The translations under genes and the position numbers were made by a program. DNA of 32,661 nt, from NCBI GenBank assembly GCA_947444055.1, contig CANEYR010000042.1, positions 1 through 32,661 of the forward strand, written 5' to 3'. The notes beneath the pieces are model-generated. The model was not told the origin of the DNA. It saw nothing but the letters and a program-made list of their open reading frames with translations, and did not search any database. Shown here one piece after another: positions 7,001 through 15,235 of this stretch (position 1 is its first letter; the number at the start of each line of letters is the position of its first letter). The DNA comes from Planctomycetota bacterium. GTDB lineage: Bacteria; Planctomycetota; UBA1135; UBA2386.

Positions 7001-9022
7001 ATGGCGGATGGTCCCCCGATGATTCGCGGCGACCAGGATCCATCGTCACGGCAAGGCCAATGGCTCGCGGCCGCGTGGCCGTTCGCCATCGTGCTGGTGG
7101 CTGGTGTCGTCGCCTGGTGGGGCGTCTGGAACCACGAGTTCGTCTTCGATGACAATCCCGCGATCGTCGACAACGTGGCGCTGCTGGCGGGAGATTGGTG
7201 GAACGCGGCGTTCGGACCGGTGCACCAGCCGCTCGCCAATCGCCCGGTCGCGTGTTGGTCGCTGGCGTGCGACTTCGCCATTTCGGGCCAGGGGCCGTTT
7301 GGGCCGCATCGCAGCAACCTGCTGCTGCATCTCGCCAACGGCTGCCTGCTGGTGATGGTGGTGCGGCGCGCGTTGTTGGCGGCGAATCTGCGCGGCCGCT
7401 TCGAGCCGGCGACGGCGACTCGGATCGCGGTGGCGATTGCGTTGTTGTGGATCGTGCATCCGCTCGCGAGCGATGCGGTGGTCTATGCGACGCAGCGATC
7501 GACGTTGTTGTTCAGCGGCCTCTTGCTGGTGACCTTCTACGCGACGCTGCGCGCCAATGGGTCGCCGCAGGCCTTGGCGTGGCGAACGGGTGCGGTCGTC
7601 GCGATGGCTCTCGGCATGGCGAGCAAGGAAGACATGGTCGTCGGGCCAATCTTGGTGGTGTTGTTGGAACGCGCGTTCCATCTACCGAGCTGGTCGGCAT
7701 TGCGAACGCGTGGCGGCTTCTGTGCCGCGATGGCAGCGACGTGGGGCGTGCTCGCTGGCTGCGTCGCGTTGGGTCCGAGCAACATGACGGTGGGTTTCGC
7801 GACGCCTCTCGGCACCACCGCTTGGCAGTGGTTGCTGACGCAGGCGGGTGTCGTTGCCCACTACGTGCAATGCATGGTCTGGCCGTGCTCACTGCGCGGC
7901 GCCTACGAGTGGGGCATTGTCAACGACGTGGGGTCGGCGATCCTGCCCGGACTGTTCGTGGTGGCCTTGCTCGCCCTGGTGGTGCTGTGCTGGCGATCGC
8001 GGCCGTGGTGGGCGTTCGTCGGCAGCCTGTTCTTCTTGTTGCTGGCGCCGACTTCGACCGTGCTGCCGATCGTCACGGAGGTGATCGCCGAACGGCGTGT
8101 CTACTTGCCGATGCTGCTCGTGCTGGTGCCGGCCGTGTTCGCGGCGCGCGCGATGCTGGCGTTGGTGGATGGCGCCAGCGCGCGCCTGGTGGGAGCCTTG
8201 GCGCTGGTTGCCGTCGCCGTCGTGTTGGGGCGGCAGACGCAACAGCACGCGGCGGTGTATGCCAACGAAGTCGACTTTTGGCAGGCTGCGTTCGATCGGA
8301 TCGACCCCGCGAGTCGCACCAGCCTGGCGGCGCAGATCCTCAGCAACCACGGCGCCATGTTGTTCTCAGCGGGACGCTTCGACGAGGCGTTCCCACTGTT
8401 TGAGCGAGCCATGCAGTGCGAAGCGCCCACTTCGATCGAACGCACGCACTACGCCGCGTCCCTGCAGCAGCGTGGCCAACACGCGGCCGCCATCGCGCAG
8501 TTGGAGCGGGCGATTGCCGAGTCGCCGATGCAAGCCGAGGCGCACGGCACGCTGGGAACGTGCTGCCTGATGGAGTGGGGCAAGACGGCGGCTAGTGCCG
8601 ACGATGCGCGCCTTTTGCGCGCGGTCAGCGCGTTGCAACAGGCGGTGGCGTTGGCGCCCAATCGCAGTGCCTTCTGGAACTCGCTCGGCTACGCGCACAG
8701 CCGCCGCGGTGACTGGCAGGCAGCGGAGGCCGCGTATGCGCACGCCTGCCGGTTGTCGATGGAACGCTTCGAACCGTTCTTCAACCGTGCCGAGGCGCTC
8801 GAACGCCTTGGCCGGACGAGCGAAGTGGCGGCGATGTTCGATGTGCTGTTGGCGGCCCGGCCGCGTGATGTGCGGCTGCGGCTCGAACTGGCGCGCACCG
8901 CGATGCAGCGCGGTGGCACGCCGACAGCCATTCGCCATCTGCGCGAGGTGCTCCGCATCGATCCCAGCCACAGCCAGGCGGCGGCCGCCCTGCGCGAGTT
9001 GGAGGCGCGCAGCCCGCGTTGA
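7001..9022 (+). CDS. Polytopic membrane protein with GT-C-like N-terminal region and C-terminal TPR repeats
   Basis: The roughly 673-residue product has two halves. The first about 430 residues contain around ten hydrophobic spans. The first luminal/periplasmic loop reads NHEFVFDDNPAIVDN, the D-D pattern found after the first helix of GT-C fold glycosyltransferases and TMTC-type proteins, followed by the HPLASDAVVYATQRSTLLF motif seen in the same group. The second half is a string of TPR helices (for example AHGTLGTC, PNRSAFWNSLGYAHSRRGDWQAAEAAYAHA, PFFNRAEALERLGR). The likely role is sugar transfer from a lipid carrier to an exported protein, but this is inference. ATG 7001 and ATG 7019 are both possible starts; neither has a strong ribosome site. 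It is divergent from the rhodanese gene. Confidence 0.8.
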   Translation: MADGPPMIRGDQDPSSRQGQWLAAAWPFAIVLVAGVVAWWGVWNHEFVFDDNPAIVDNVALLAGDWWNAAFGPVHQPLANRPVACWSLACDFAISGQGPFGPHRSNLLLHLANGCLLVMVVRRALLAANLRGRFEPATATRIAVAIALLWIVHPLASDAVVYATQRSTLLFSGLLLVTFYATLRANGSPQALAWRTGAVVAMALGMASKEDMVVGPILVVLLERAFHLPSWSALRTRGGFCAAMAATWGVLAGCVALGPSNMTVGFATPLGTTAWQWLLTQAGVVAHYVQCMVWPCSLRGAYEWGIVNDVGSAILPGLFVVALLALVVLCWRSRPWWAFVGSLFFLLLAPTSTVLPIVTEVIAERRVYLPMLLVLVPAVFAARAMLALVDGASARLVGALALVAVAVVLGRQTQQHAAVYANEVDFWQAAFDRIDPASRTSLAAQILSNHGAMLFSAGRFDEAFPLFERAMQCEAPTSIERTHYAASLQQRGQHAAAIAQLERAIAESPMQAEAHGTLGTCCLMEWGKTAASADDARLLRAVSALQQAVALAPNRSAFWNSLGYAHSRRGDWQAAEAAYAHACRLSMERFEPFFNRAEALERLGRTSEVAAMFDVLLAARPRDVRLRLELARTAMQRGGTPTAIRHLREVLRIDPSHSQAAAALRELEARSPR

Positions 9023-9033
9023 TCTGGGCCGAG

Positions 9034-10839
9034 CTAGTCGAGGTGGCCGCGGTCCGAATCGCCCATCGCGACGTCGTTGTTGGGGAAGTACTCGCGCCAA
9101 CGGCGTGACACCTTGGCCGCGGTGTCGGGATCGCAGAACAGTTCCTTCGGGTAACTCGGCTTCATGCGCGCATCGATCACGATTGGCGGCGTGTAGCTCG
9201 GTTGGCTGCGCACGAGCCGCAGATCCTTGGCGTGCAGGTCGGCGGCGGGTTCAAAGCGCGTGAACGTCGTCCACAAGAAGTTGACGCACGACTTCGTGGC
9301 TTGCTGCGCATCGTCGACAAGCACGACCAGTGGCCAGGGGGCCAAGGCGGGTACGTTGGCGAGCTGGGCAGCGGCATGGCGTTCGGCTACGAACGATGGC
9401 CCATCGACGACGAGGCAGCCGGGGCAGAACACCAGCGCCCGGCGGAACGGTGGCGGCAGCGGGCCTTGGAACTCGCTAGGCAAGGTGCGCACCGGTTCGC
9501 CGAGTCCGAGCAGCACACCCTTGCTGCCTTTGTTCACTTCGGGGCCGGCGTAGTCGAGGGTGTCCATCGACAAGCTGCCAAACACGTAGAGGTCGGTGGC
9601 GAAGCGCGTGCGGGCGAGCACGTGGGTGAGGGTGGCGCGGAAATCACGCAGATCGATGGCGCGGTCGGTGAGCAGCAAGAACTTGGTCAGGCTGAGCTGG
9701 CCTTCCCCGAGGATGCGGAACGCGCTCTGCATCGCTTCGCGGCCATAGCGTTCTTGCACCACGGCCGCGGCGAGCGAGTGGTAGCCGGTCTCGCCGTACG
9801 ACCACAGATCCCGAACGGACGGCATGGCGACCTTGGCGAGTGGCAGCAGCAGTTCTTGCAGGTAGTCGCCGAGGAAGAAGTCTTCCTGGCGTGGCTTGCC
9901 GACGACGGTCGCCGGCAACACCGGATCGGTGCGGTGCAGCAGCGCTTGCACGCGCAGCAACGGATAGTCGTGTTGCAACGAGTAGTAGCCGTAGTGATCG
10001 CCAAACGGACCCTCAGGGTGGCGCTCGCCGGGACGCACTTCGCCGACCAAGCAGAACTCCGCGTCCGCGAACAACGGCAACGGGCTGTGCGCCGAACGTG
10101 CACTGCGCAGCCGCTGACCGAGCAGCAGCGACGCGAGCAACACTTCGGGCACGTTCTCTGGCAACGGCGCAATGGCGGCCAGCATCAGCGCCGGTGGTCC
10201 ACCGAGGCTGACGTGCACCGGCATCGCGCGGCCGAGTTGTTCGTACGCCGCGAGATGAAAGCCACCGCCTTTGCCGATCTGCATGTGCAGGCCGGCGGTG
10301 TCATCCGAGAAGCGCTGGATGCGGTACATGCCGAGGTTGCTGCCGAGACCTTGCGGATGTTCGCTGTAGACGAGCGGCAGGGTGATGAACGGGCCGCCGT
10401 CCTCGCTCCAGGTGCGCAGCAGCGGCAGTCGCGACAGCCGCGGCGGCGTGTCCTGGTGGGCGAGCAGCGGGGCGCGGCGCACTTGTTGGCGCCCGACCTT
10501 GAGCAGCGAACCCAGAAGGTGGCGCTGTTGCCAGAGTTTGCCGAGGCTCGGCGGCAGCAGCGTGTGCGGCACCTGCGCCAGTTGTTGCACGAGTTCGAGC
10601 GGCCGCTTGCCGAAGGCGAGTTCGACCCGCCGCGCCGTGCCGAACAAGTTGGTGACGACTGGCCACGGCGAGCCCTTCACGCGCGAGAACAGCAGCGCTG
10701 GCCCGCCAGCCGCGATGATGCGGCGGTGGATCTCGGCGGCTTCCAAGTCGGGGTCGACTTCGGTGGTGATCTCGATGAGTTCGTCTTCGGCGCGCAAGTC
10801 GTCGAGCAACAACCGCAGGTCGAGCAGGCCGCGACTCAT
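9034..10839 (-). CDS. UbiD-family prenyl-FMN-dependent decarboxylase
   Basis: The 601-residue product matches UbiD along its length: LGMYRIQRF (Arg173, the conserved prFMN/substrate arginine), HMQIGKGGGFH, then RPGERHPEGPFGDHYGYYS (Glu272 and Glu276 fit the paired catalytic glutamates) and SMDTLDYAGPEVNKGSKGVLLG. UbiD enzymes reversibly decarboxylate aromatic or alpha,beta-unsaturated acids using prenyl-FMN made by UbiX; quinone synthesis is the classic role. It is about 100 residues longer than E. coli UbiD because of a C-terminal extension. ATG 10837-10839 overlaps the lpxB stop by 4 bases (ATGA), so it is the last gene of a coupled operon. The substrate is not evident from the neighbours. 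A ubiX gene is not in the window. Confidence 0.92.
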   Translation of the reverse strand: MSRGLLDLRLLLDDLRAEDELIEITTEVDPDLEAAEIHRRIIAAGGPALLFSRVKGSPWPVVTNLFGTARRVELAFGKRPLELVQQLAQVPHTLLPPSLGKLWQQRHLLGSLLKVGRQQVRRAPLLAHQDTPPRLSRLPLLRTWSEDGGPFITLPLVYSEHPQGLGSNLGMYRIQRFSDDTAGLHMQIGKGGGFHLAAYEQLGRAMPVHVSLGGPPALMLAAIAPLPENVPEVLLASLLLGQRLRSARSAHSPLPLFADAEFCLVGEVRPGERHPEGPFGDHYGYYSLQHDYPLLRVQALLHRTDPVLPATVVGKPRQEDFFLGDYLQELLLPLAKVAMPSVRDLWSYGETGYHSLAAAVVQERYGREAMQSAFRILGEGQLSLTKFLLLTDRAIDLRDFRATLTHVLARTRFATDLYVFGSLSMDTLDYAGPEVNKGSKGVLLGLGEPVRTLPSEFQGPLPPPFRRALVFCPGCLVVDGPSFVAERHAAAQLANVPALAPWPLVVLVDDAQQATKSCVNFLWTTFTRFEPAADLHAKDLRLVRSQPSYTPPIVIDARMKPSYPKELFCDPDTAAKVSRRWREYFPNNDVAMGDSDRGHLD

Positions 10840-12182
10840 GGCTTGCCCTCCAGTTGCAGGAACGTGCGCACAATGTGGGCGACGCGGGCGGTGGCGCCGG
10901 GTTGCCCGAGTCTGCGGCGAACGACCGTGAGGCCTGCGATGGCGGCCTCGCGCGCCCCTTCGTCGCTCCAGAGGCGTTCGGCCTCTTGCTGCACACGTTG
11001 CCAGCCGCGTTCGCCAGCAAAGCAGTGTTCGGGCACGACGCGCTGGCCGGCAATCAGGTTGGCGGCCGCGATCCACGGCACGCTGAGGATGTTGTGGTAG
11101 CCGAGCGTGCTGAGCATGCCGTGCAGTTGGTAGACGACGATCGTGGGCACGCCGTGCAGGCAGGCTTCGAGCGACCCGGTGCCGGACTTGGCGAGGATGA
11201 GGTGCGCACCGGCTAGCCAGGTGGCGAGGGGACCTTCATGGTGTTCGACGAAGGCGGCGTCGTGCTGCGCGAGCAGTTCGCGGATGAGCGCCGTGCGCCG
11301 CGGGTTCTTGTGCGGTGCTACCACCCGCAGCTGCGGGTCGCGCGCCCGCAGCGCTTTGGCGATCGTCAGCATGCCAGGCAAGTTGTTGGTGATCTCCGCC
11401 GAACGACTGCCCGGCAGCAACACCAGCGTTCGCGTCGCGCGCACCGCGGCGACGGCGCCTGCATCGGGTGGGCTTGTTGCCAGGTCGTCGAGCAAGGGGT
11501 GGCCGATGTAGGACGCTGGCACGCGAAAGCGGCGAAAGAACGCGGTTTCGAACGGCAGGATCGTCAGCGTGGCGTCGACCGCGCGGCGATAGCGCCGCAT
11601 GCGCCAAGGGCCCCAAGCCCAGTACTGCGGCGCCACATAATGCAGCACCGGAATGCCGCGGCGCTTGGCGGCTTTGGCCATGACGAGGTGTAGCCCCGGG
11701 TAGTCGACGAGCACGATCAGGTCTGGCGGGTCGTCGCGCAGCAGCCGCAAGAAGTCGGCGAAGGCGCGCAGCAACAACGGCAGTTGCTTGCAGACACCGC
11801 GCACGCCCATCACCGCATGTTCGCTGAGCTGGACTCGTACCAGGGCCCCGACGTCAGCAAGTACGTGGCCACCGAACGCGGTGGTGCGCACGGTCGCCGG
11901 CAGCGCTTGCACGAGGCGCGCGGCATGCTGCTCGCCACTGGCTTCCCCAGCGGACACGAACAGATGCGGTCTTGCGCCGCGCCATGGGCGGCGCTTGGCG
12001 AAGAACTCGCGCAGATCCGAGGTCGCTGCGGCGGCGTCCGCCTGCGCCATCTCGGCGAGCACGTCCTTGGCGACTCGCCGCCAATGGTGGCGGAACGGCA
12101 AGTACGCGAGCAAGCGCAGCGGCACCAGGAAGGTGCGTACGAGCTCACGCAGCAGCGTGCCAACGACGAACAGCCAGATCAC
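10836..12182 (-). CDS. lpxB: Lipid-A-disaccharide synthase with long N-terminal extension
   Basis: The 448-residue product carries LpxB signatures: FVSAGEASGEQHAARL (residues 75-90), YVAPQYWAWGPWR (182-193), LLPGSRSAEI (255-264) and LAKSGTGSLEACLHGVPTIVVY. LpxB joins UDP-2,3-diacylglucosamine to lipid X to make the lipid A disaccharide at the inner face of the cytoplasmic membrane. The Rossmann core begins near residue 72, so about 65 residues precede it; these start with a hydrophobic helix (residues 2-28) and a basic stretch, unlike the roughly 382-residue E. coli enzyme. GTG 12180-12182 follows the permease stop by one base, and its stop overlaps ubiD. The extension could be a membrane anchor, or a later start could be used. 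Confidence 0.92.
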   Translation of the reverse strand: MIWLFVVGTLLRELVRTFLVPLRLLAYLPFRHHWRRVAKDVLAEMAQADAAAATSDLREFFAKRRPWRGARPHLFVSAGEASGEQHAARLVQALPATVRTTAFGGHVLADVGALVRVQLSEHAVMGVRGVCKQLPLLLRAFADFLRLLRDDPPDLIVLVDYPGLHLVMAKAAKRRGIPVLHYVAPQYWAWGPWRMRRYRRAVDATLTILPFETAFFRRFRVPASYIGHPLLDDLATSPPDAGAVAAVRATRTLVLLPGSRSAEITNNLPGMLTIAKALRARDPQLRVVAPHKNPRRTALIRELLAQHDAAFVEHHEGPLATWLAGAHLILAKSGTGSLEACLHGVPTIVVYQLHGMLSTLGYHNILSVPWIAAANLIAGQRVVPEHCFAGERGWQRVQQEAERLWSDEGAREAAIAGLTVVRRRLGQPGATARVAHIVRTFLQLEGKP

Positions 12183-12183
12183 G

Positions 12184-12996
12184 TCACGGCTCCGCGCGGC
12201 GCAAGTCGCGCCACGCCAGGGCGTAGAACAGCCCCGTCGCCGCCAGCAAGTAGGTCGTGAAGCCGTGGCCGCGGATCGGATCGAACATCTGCCACGCCGG
12301 CGTGTTGCCGGCCAAGATCGGCGAGTACCACTCGTAGTCCGCGAGGCGAAACAGGCTGAATTGGCGGATGCGCTGCGTCAGGTAGATGCCGATTTGCAGG
12401 ATCGCGAACGCACCGACGGCGGCCGCGACATGGGCTTGCACGCGCAGCCGCACTGACAGCCAGGTGGTGGCCGCCAGGAAACACAGGGCGAACACCGCCG
12501 CGTGCGTCGACGCCAAGAACAGCTCCCACTTCGGCAGATCGAAGTCGATGCAGCGGCTCCAGAAGATCGCCGACGCGTTGACAAGATAGATGGGGATGGT
12601 GACGCACAGTGCCGTCGGCCAGAACTTCTGCCACAGGATGGTGCCGCGGGCGACGGGACGGCTGAGCAAGAACTCGAAGGTGTGGTTCTCGCGTTCCCTC
12701 GCGAACAGGGCGGTGCCGAACAGCACAGCGGCGGCGGTGGCGACCAGGTTCGTGCTGCGGAAGAACAACATGGTCGCACACCAGCTCAGGTAGGCGGCGG
12801 ACTCTTTGGGATCGGTGATGCCTTCGAAGATGCGCTTGGCAAAGTCGAAGGGCATGCTGCGGAACAACGTCGAGCGCTGCAGGTCGGCGTAGATGTCGGG
12901 CCACAGCAGCAGCACCGGCGCGCACAGCAGTTCCAAGATCACGAGGTAGGCGAGCGCCATGCCGCGGGTCTCGCGCCAAGTCTTGCCAGCGATCAC
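12184..12996 (-). CDS. ABC-2 type transporter permease
   Basis: The 270-residue product is a membrane protein with about six hydrophobic spans, including ALAYLVILELLCAPVLLLW near residues 14-32 and a cluster from residue 150 on. The segment ALFARERENHTFEFLLSRPVARGTILWQKFW is the amphipathic coupling region typical of ABC-2 permeases (R-E-x-x-x-x-T-x-E-x-L-L-x-x-P). It starts at GTG 12994-12996, overlapping the stop of the ATPase gene by 4 bases (GTGA), so the pair forms one transporter. Export of a lipid, polysaccharide or drug is possible. Its place directly before lpxB hints at an envelope substrate but does not prove it. Confidence 0.88.
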   Translation of the reverse strand: MIAGKTWRETRGMALAYLVILELLCAPVLLLWPDIYADLQRSTLFRSMPFDFAKRIFEGITDPKESAAYLSWCATMLFFRSTNLVATAAAVLFGTALFARERENHTFEFLLSRPVARGTILWQKFWPTALCVTIPIYLVNASAIFWSRCIDFDLPKWELFLASTHAAVFALCFLAATTWLSVRLRVQAHVAAAVGAFAILQIGIYLTQRIRQFSLFRLADYEWYSPILAGNTPAWQMFDPIRGHGFTTYLLAATGLFYALAWRDLRRAEP

Positions 12997-13883
12997 GCAT
13001 CACCTCGCGGGCGGCTGGCGTACAGGGTTTGGTAAAGGTCCTCGAGCCGCGGAATGCCGATCTCGGCACTCTCGACGATGCCGTCTGGCAACGAACGAAT
13101 CCACGCCATCGGGTCGCCGTCGGTCTCGACGACCAGCGTGCCATTCGGGTCGCGTTGCAGTTCGCGGGCACCGCTCGGCAACGCCTCCCCTTGGCGCAAG
13201 CGCAGGCGCGGTCGCCGTCGCAGAATGGCGCGTGCCGCGTCGAGTTCCGTCGTCGCCACGAAGGCGCCGTCGAGCATGAACTGCAAGCGATCGGCCAGCG
13301 CCTCCACTTCGTTGAGGTGGTGCGAACTCAGCAGAATCGTCTTGCCCTGCTGCTTCATCGCCAGCAGCACCTCGCGCAAACAGAACCGCACGCTGGCATC
13401 GAGGGCGCGGTCGGGTTCATCGAGCACGTACAGATCGACGTCGGGTATCAGCGTCGCCAGCAGCGCCAGCTTCTGTTTCATGCCGGCGCTGTAGCTGCGC
13501 ACCTTTTGGTGCAGTGGCAAGTCGAACGCCCGCAGTAGCAGTTCGCGCCGGGCCTGGTCATGGTGCGGATAGAAGCCGAGTGCGAAGTGCAGGAACTGCG
13601 CGCCGGTGAGTTGCTGGTAGATGCCGGTCTCACCCGGCAGGTAGCAGCAGTGTTGGCGAATCGCCAACGACGCCTGCCGCGGGTCGCGACCGAGCACGGT
13701 GATCGCGCCGGCATCCGCCTGCACGAGACCGATGAGCGCGCGCAACAACGTCGACTTGCCAGTGCCGTTGGGGCCGACGAGCCCAAGCAGTTCGCCCTTG
13801 GCGATCGTCAAGTCGACACCACGCAGCACCTGCTTCTGGCCGAACGCCTTGTGCAGGCCGCGCACCATCACGGCTGCGTTCAT
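12993..13883 (-). CDS. ABC transporter ATP-binding protein
   Basis: The 296-residue product is a complete nucleotide-binding domain: Walker A GPNGTGKST (residues 37-45), Q-loop region CCYLPGETGIY (79-89), signature YSAGMKQKL (131-139), Walker B LYVLDEP (Asp155, Glu156) and the H-loop His188 in LLSSHHL. The YS-x-GM signature is typical of ABC-2 exporters. The D-loop region reads DEPDRALD instead of the common DEPTxGLD, a mild deviation. It hydrolyses ATP to drive the permease encoded immediately downstream. ATG 13881-13883 overlaps the amidotransferase stop (ATGA). A C-terminal region of about 80 residues after the core probably dimerises or regulates. Confidence 0.93.
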   Translation of the reverse strand: MNAAVMVRGLHKAFGQKQVLRGVDLTIAKGELLGLVGPNGTGKSTLLRALIGLVQADAGAITVLGRDPRQASLAIRQHCCYLPGETGIYQQLTGAQFLHFALGFYPHHDQARRELLLRAFDLPLHQKVRSYSAGMKQKLALLATLIPDVDLYVLDEPDRALDASVRFCLREVLLAMKQQGKTILLSSHHLNEVEALADRLQFMLDGAFVATTELDAARAILRRRPRLRLRQGEALPSGARELQRDPNGTLVVETDGDPMAWIRSLPDGIVESAEIGIPRLEDLYQTLYASRPRGDA

Positions 13884-14437
13884 GCAACCTCGCGCAAGAA
13901 GTTGGCGAGCAAGCGAGTGCCGTGTTCGGTGCGGAACGACTCGGGATGAAACTGCACACCGAAGGTCGGGTGGGTGCGATGGCGCAGCGCCATGACGTCG
14001 CCTGACGCCGTGTGCGCGGTGGCGACCAGCGGCTCGGGCAACGCGGCGGCAACGTAGAGCGAGTGGTACCGACACACCGACCAAGGCTGCGGCAAGCCGG
14101 CGAACAGGCCTTCCGCATCGTGGTGGATCGGGGTCGTGCGGCCATGCACCGGTTGCCCGCGCACGATCGCCCCGCCAAACGCCGCCCCGATCGCCTGATG
14201 CCCAAGGCAGACCCCGAGGATGGCGCGCTGCCCACTCCAGCGTTGGATGGCGGCGATGGACTGGTCGGCGTGCTCGGGACGGCCGGGGCCAGGGCTGATC
14301 ACCAGCGCGCGGAAGTCGCCGAGGCGCTCGACGTCGATCGCATCACTGCGCATGACTTGCACCGCGCCGCCGAGCCCCTGCAGCGCTTGCGCGAGGTTCC
14401 AGACGAAGGAGTCCTTGTTGTCGAGCAGGAGGATCAA
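13880..14437 (-). CDS. Glutamine amidotransferase subunit of anthranilate or aminodeoxychorismate synthase (TrpG/PabA)
   Basis: The 185-residue product is a class I glutaminase with the standard length and triad: Cys77 in ILGVCLGHQAIG, His164 and Glu166 in VQFHPESF. The N-terminus MILLLDNKDSFVWNLAQAL and ISPGPGRPEHA are the TrpG/PabA hallmarks. It releases ammonia from glutamine for the chorismate-using partner in tryptophan or folate synthesis. The partner (TrpE or PabB) is not in the window, so the two roles cannot be separated. The start is TTG 14435-14437, chosen because MILLLDN aligns with the family. It is the first gene of the overlapping run that ends with ubiD, an odd place for an amino-acid or folate gene. 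Confidence 0.92.
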   Translation of the reverse strand: MILLLDNKDSFVWNLAQALQGLGGAVQVMRSDAIDVERLGDFRALVISPGPGRPEHADQSIAAIQRWSGQRAILGVCLGHQAIGAAFGGAIVRGQPVHGRTTPIHHDAEGLFAGLPQPWSVCRYHSLYVAAALPEPLVATAHTASGDVMALRHRTHPTFGVQFHPESFRTEHGTRLLANFLREVA

Positions 14438-14498
14438 TCCGTGAAGCCGGGCAGTATGGCGTTCGAGCTGTTGAGCAGGGCACCTTGAGAGACTCGGA

Positions 14499-15197
14499 TC
14501 AGGGTTTCTTCGCAGGCTCTGGAATCGGCTTCTGCGCCTTCAGCACAGAGATGTCGTCGGTGCGGTACTTGGGCTGCACGTGGATCGGATGGCGACTTGG
14601 AATGGCCAGCATCTCCCGCACCCGATCGACGCCCGCAAACACGTAGTAGGTGCCGCTGGTCGGGGCATTGCTGACGGTGGCGGTGCCGGCGATGAGTCCG
14701 GCAAACATCCAGGTGTCAGGGCCACAGCACAGCACCGTCGCTCCCGTGGGCAGCACTTCGCCAGGATCCTGCAGCACATCGCCGTGCAGTCCTTCGCCCA
14801 CGGCCAGACGGACGGTGACGCTGCGCGTGGTCTGGCCATCTTGGGTCCACATCACCAGCAGGTCGTCGGCCGCCGTGATGGCGCGATCGAGCGCGCGCAG
14901 ATGCTGCGTCTTGAGGTCGATGTCGGCGCGAGTGAACACGCTGCCGGTGGTGAGCAGTTCGCCCGTTTCGACCAGCGGGGTCGGGCCGAGAAAGTAGTGC
15001 ACGCGGCAGGGGCCGGTCATAGCACTGCGGCCCAAGGTCAGCACGCCAAACTCGGTGGTGGCGCCGAGTTCAATGCCGCCGGTGGTCTCGACGAGCGCCA
15101 CGGGTCGACTGCGGTCGATCCACGATTCACCGGAGAACAGCCACGTCGTGCAGCTAGGCAGGCACAGGAACAGGGCCACGACCCAGGCGCTTTGCAT
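14499..15197 (-). CDS. Hypothetical lipoprotein
   Basis: I do not recognise this 232-residue protein. It begins MQSAWVVALFLCLPSCTTWLF, a signal peptide with a lipobox-like LPSC, so Cys16 is probably lipid-modified. The mature part is predicted to be mostly beta strand, with a central segment VHYFLGPTPLVETGELLTTGSVF and a CCGPDTW motif, and it ends in a proline/lysine tail. ATG 15195-15197 fits the signal peptide; a longer upstream frame would place an unrelated arginine-rich tail before it. It lies 38 bases after the MATE gene and 61 bases before the amidotransferase start, on the same strand, so it may be co-transcribed. Confidence 0.75.
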   Translation of the reverse strand: MQSAWVVALFLCLPSCTTWLFSGESWIDRSRPVALVETTGGIELGATTEFGVLTLGRSAMTGPCRVHYFLGPTPLVETGELLTTGSVFTRADIDLKTQHLRALDRAITAADDLLVMWTQDGQTTRSVTVRLAVGEGLHGDVLQDPGEVLPTGATVLCCGPDTWMFAGLIAGTATVSNAPTSGTYYVFAGVDRVREMLAIPSRHPIHVQPKYRTDDISVLKAQKPIPEPAKKP

Positions 15198-15235
15198 GCC
15201 GGCAGAGTAGGCGGCCCGAGCGCTGGCGTCGATCG

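Noticed and set aside
9202..11100. Long plus-strand open frame (632 codons) opposite ubiD and the end of lpxB
   Set aside because: It runs across two well-recognised minus-strand genes and has no recognisable domain.
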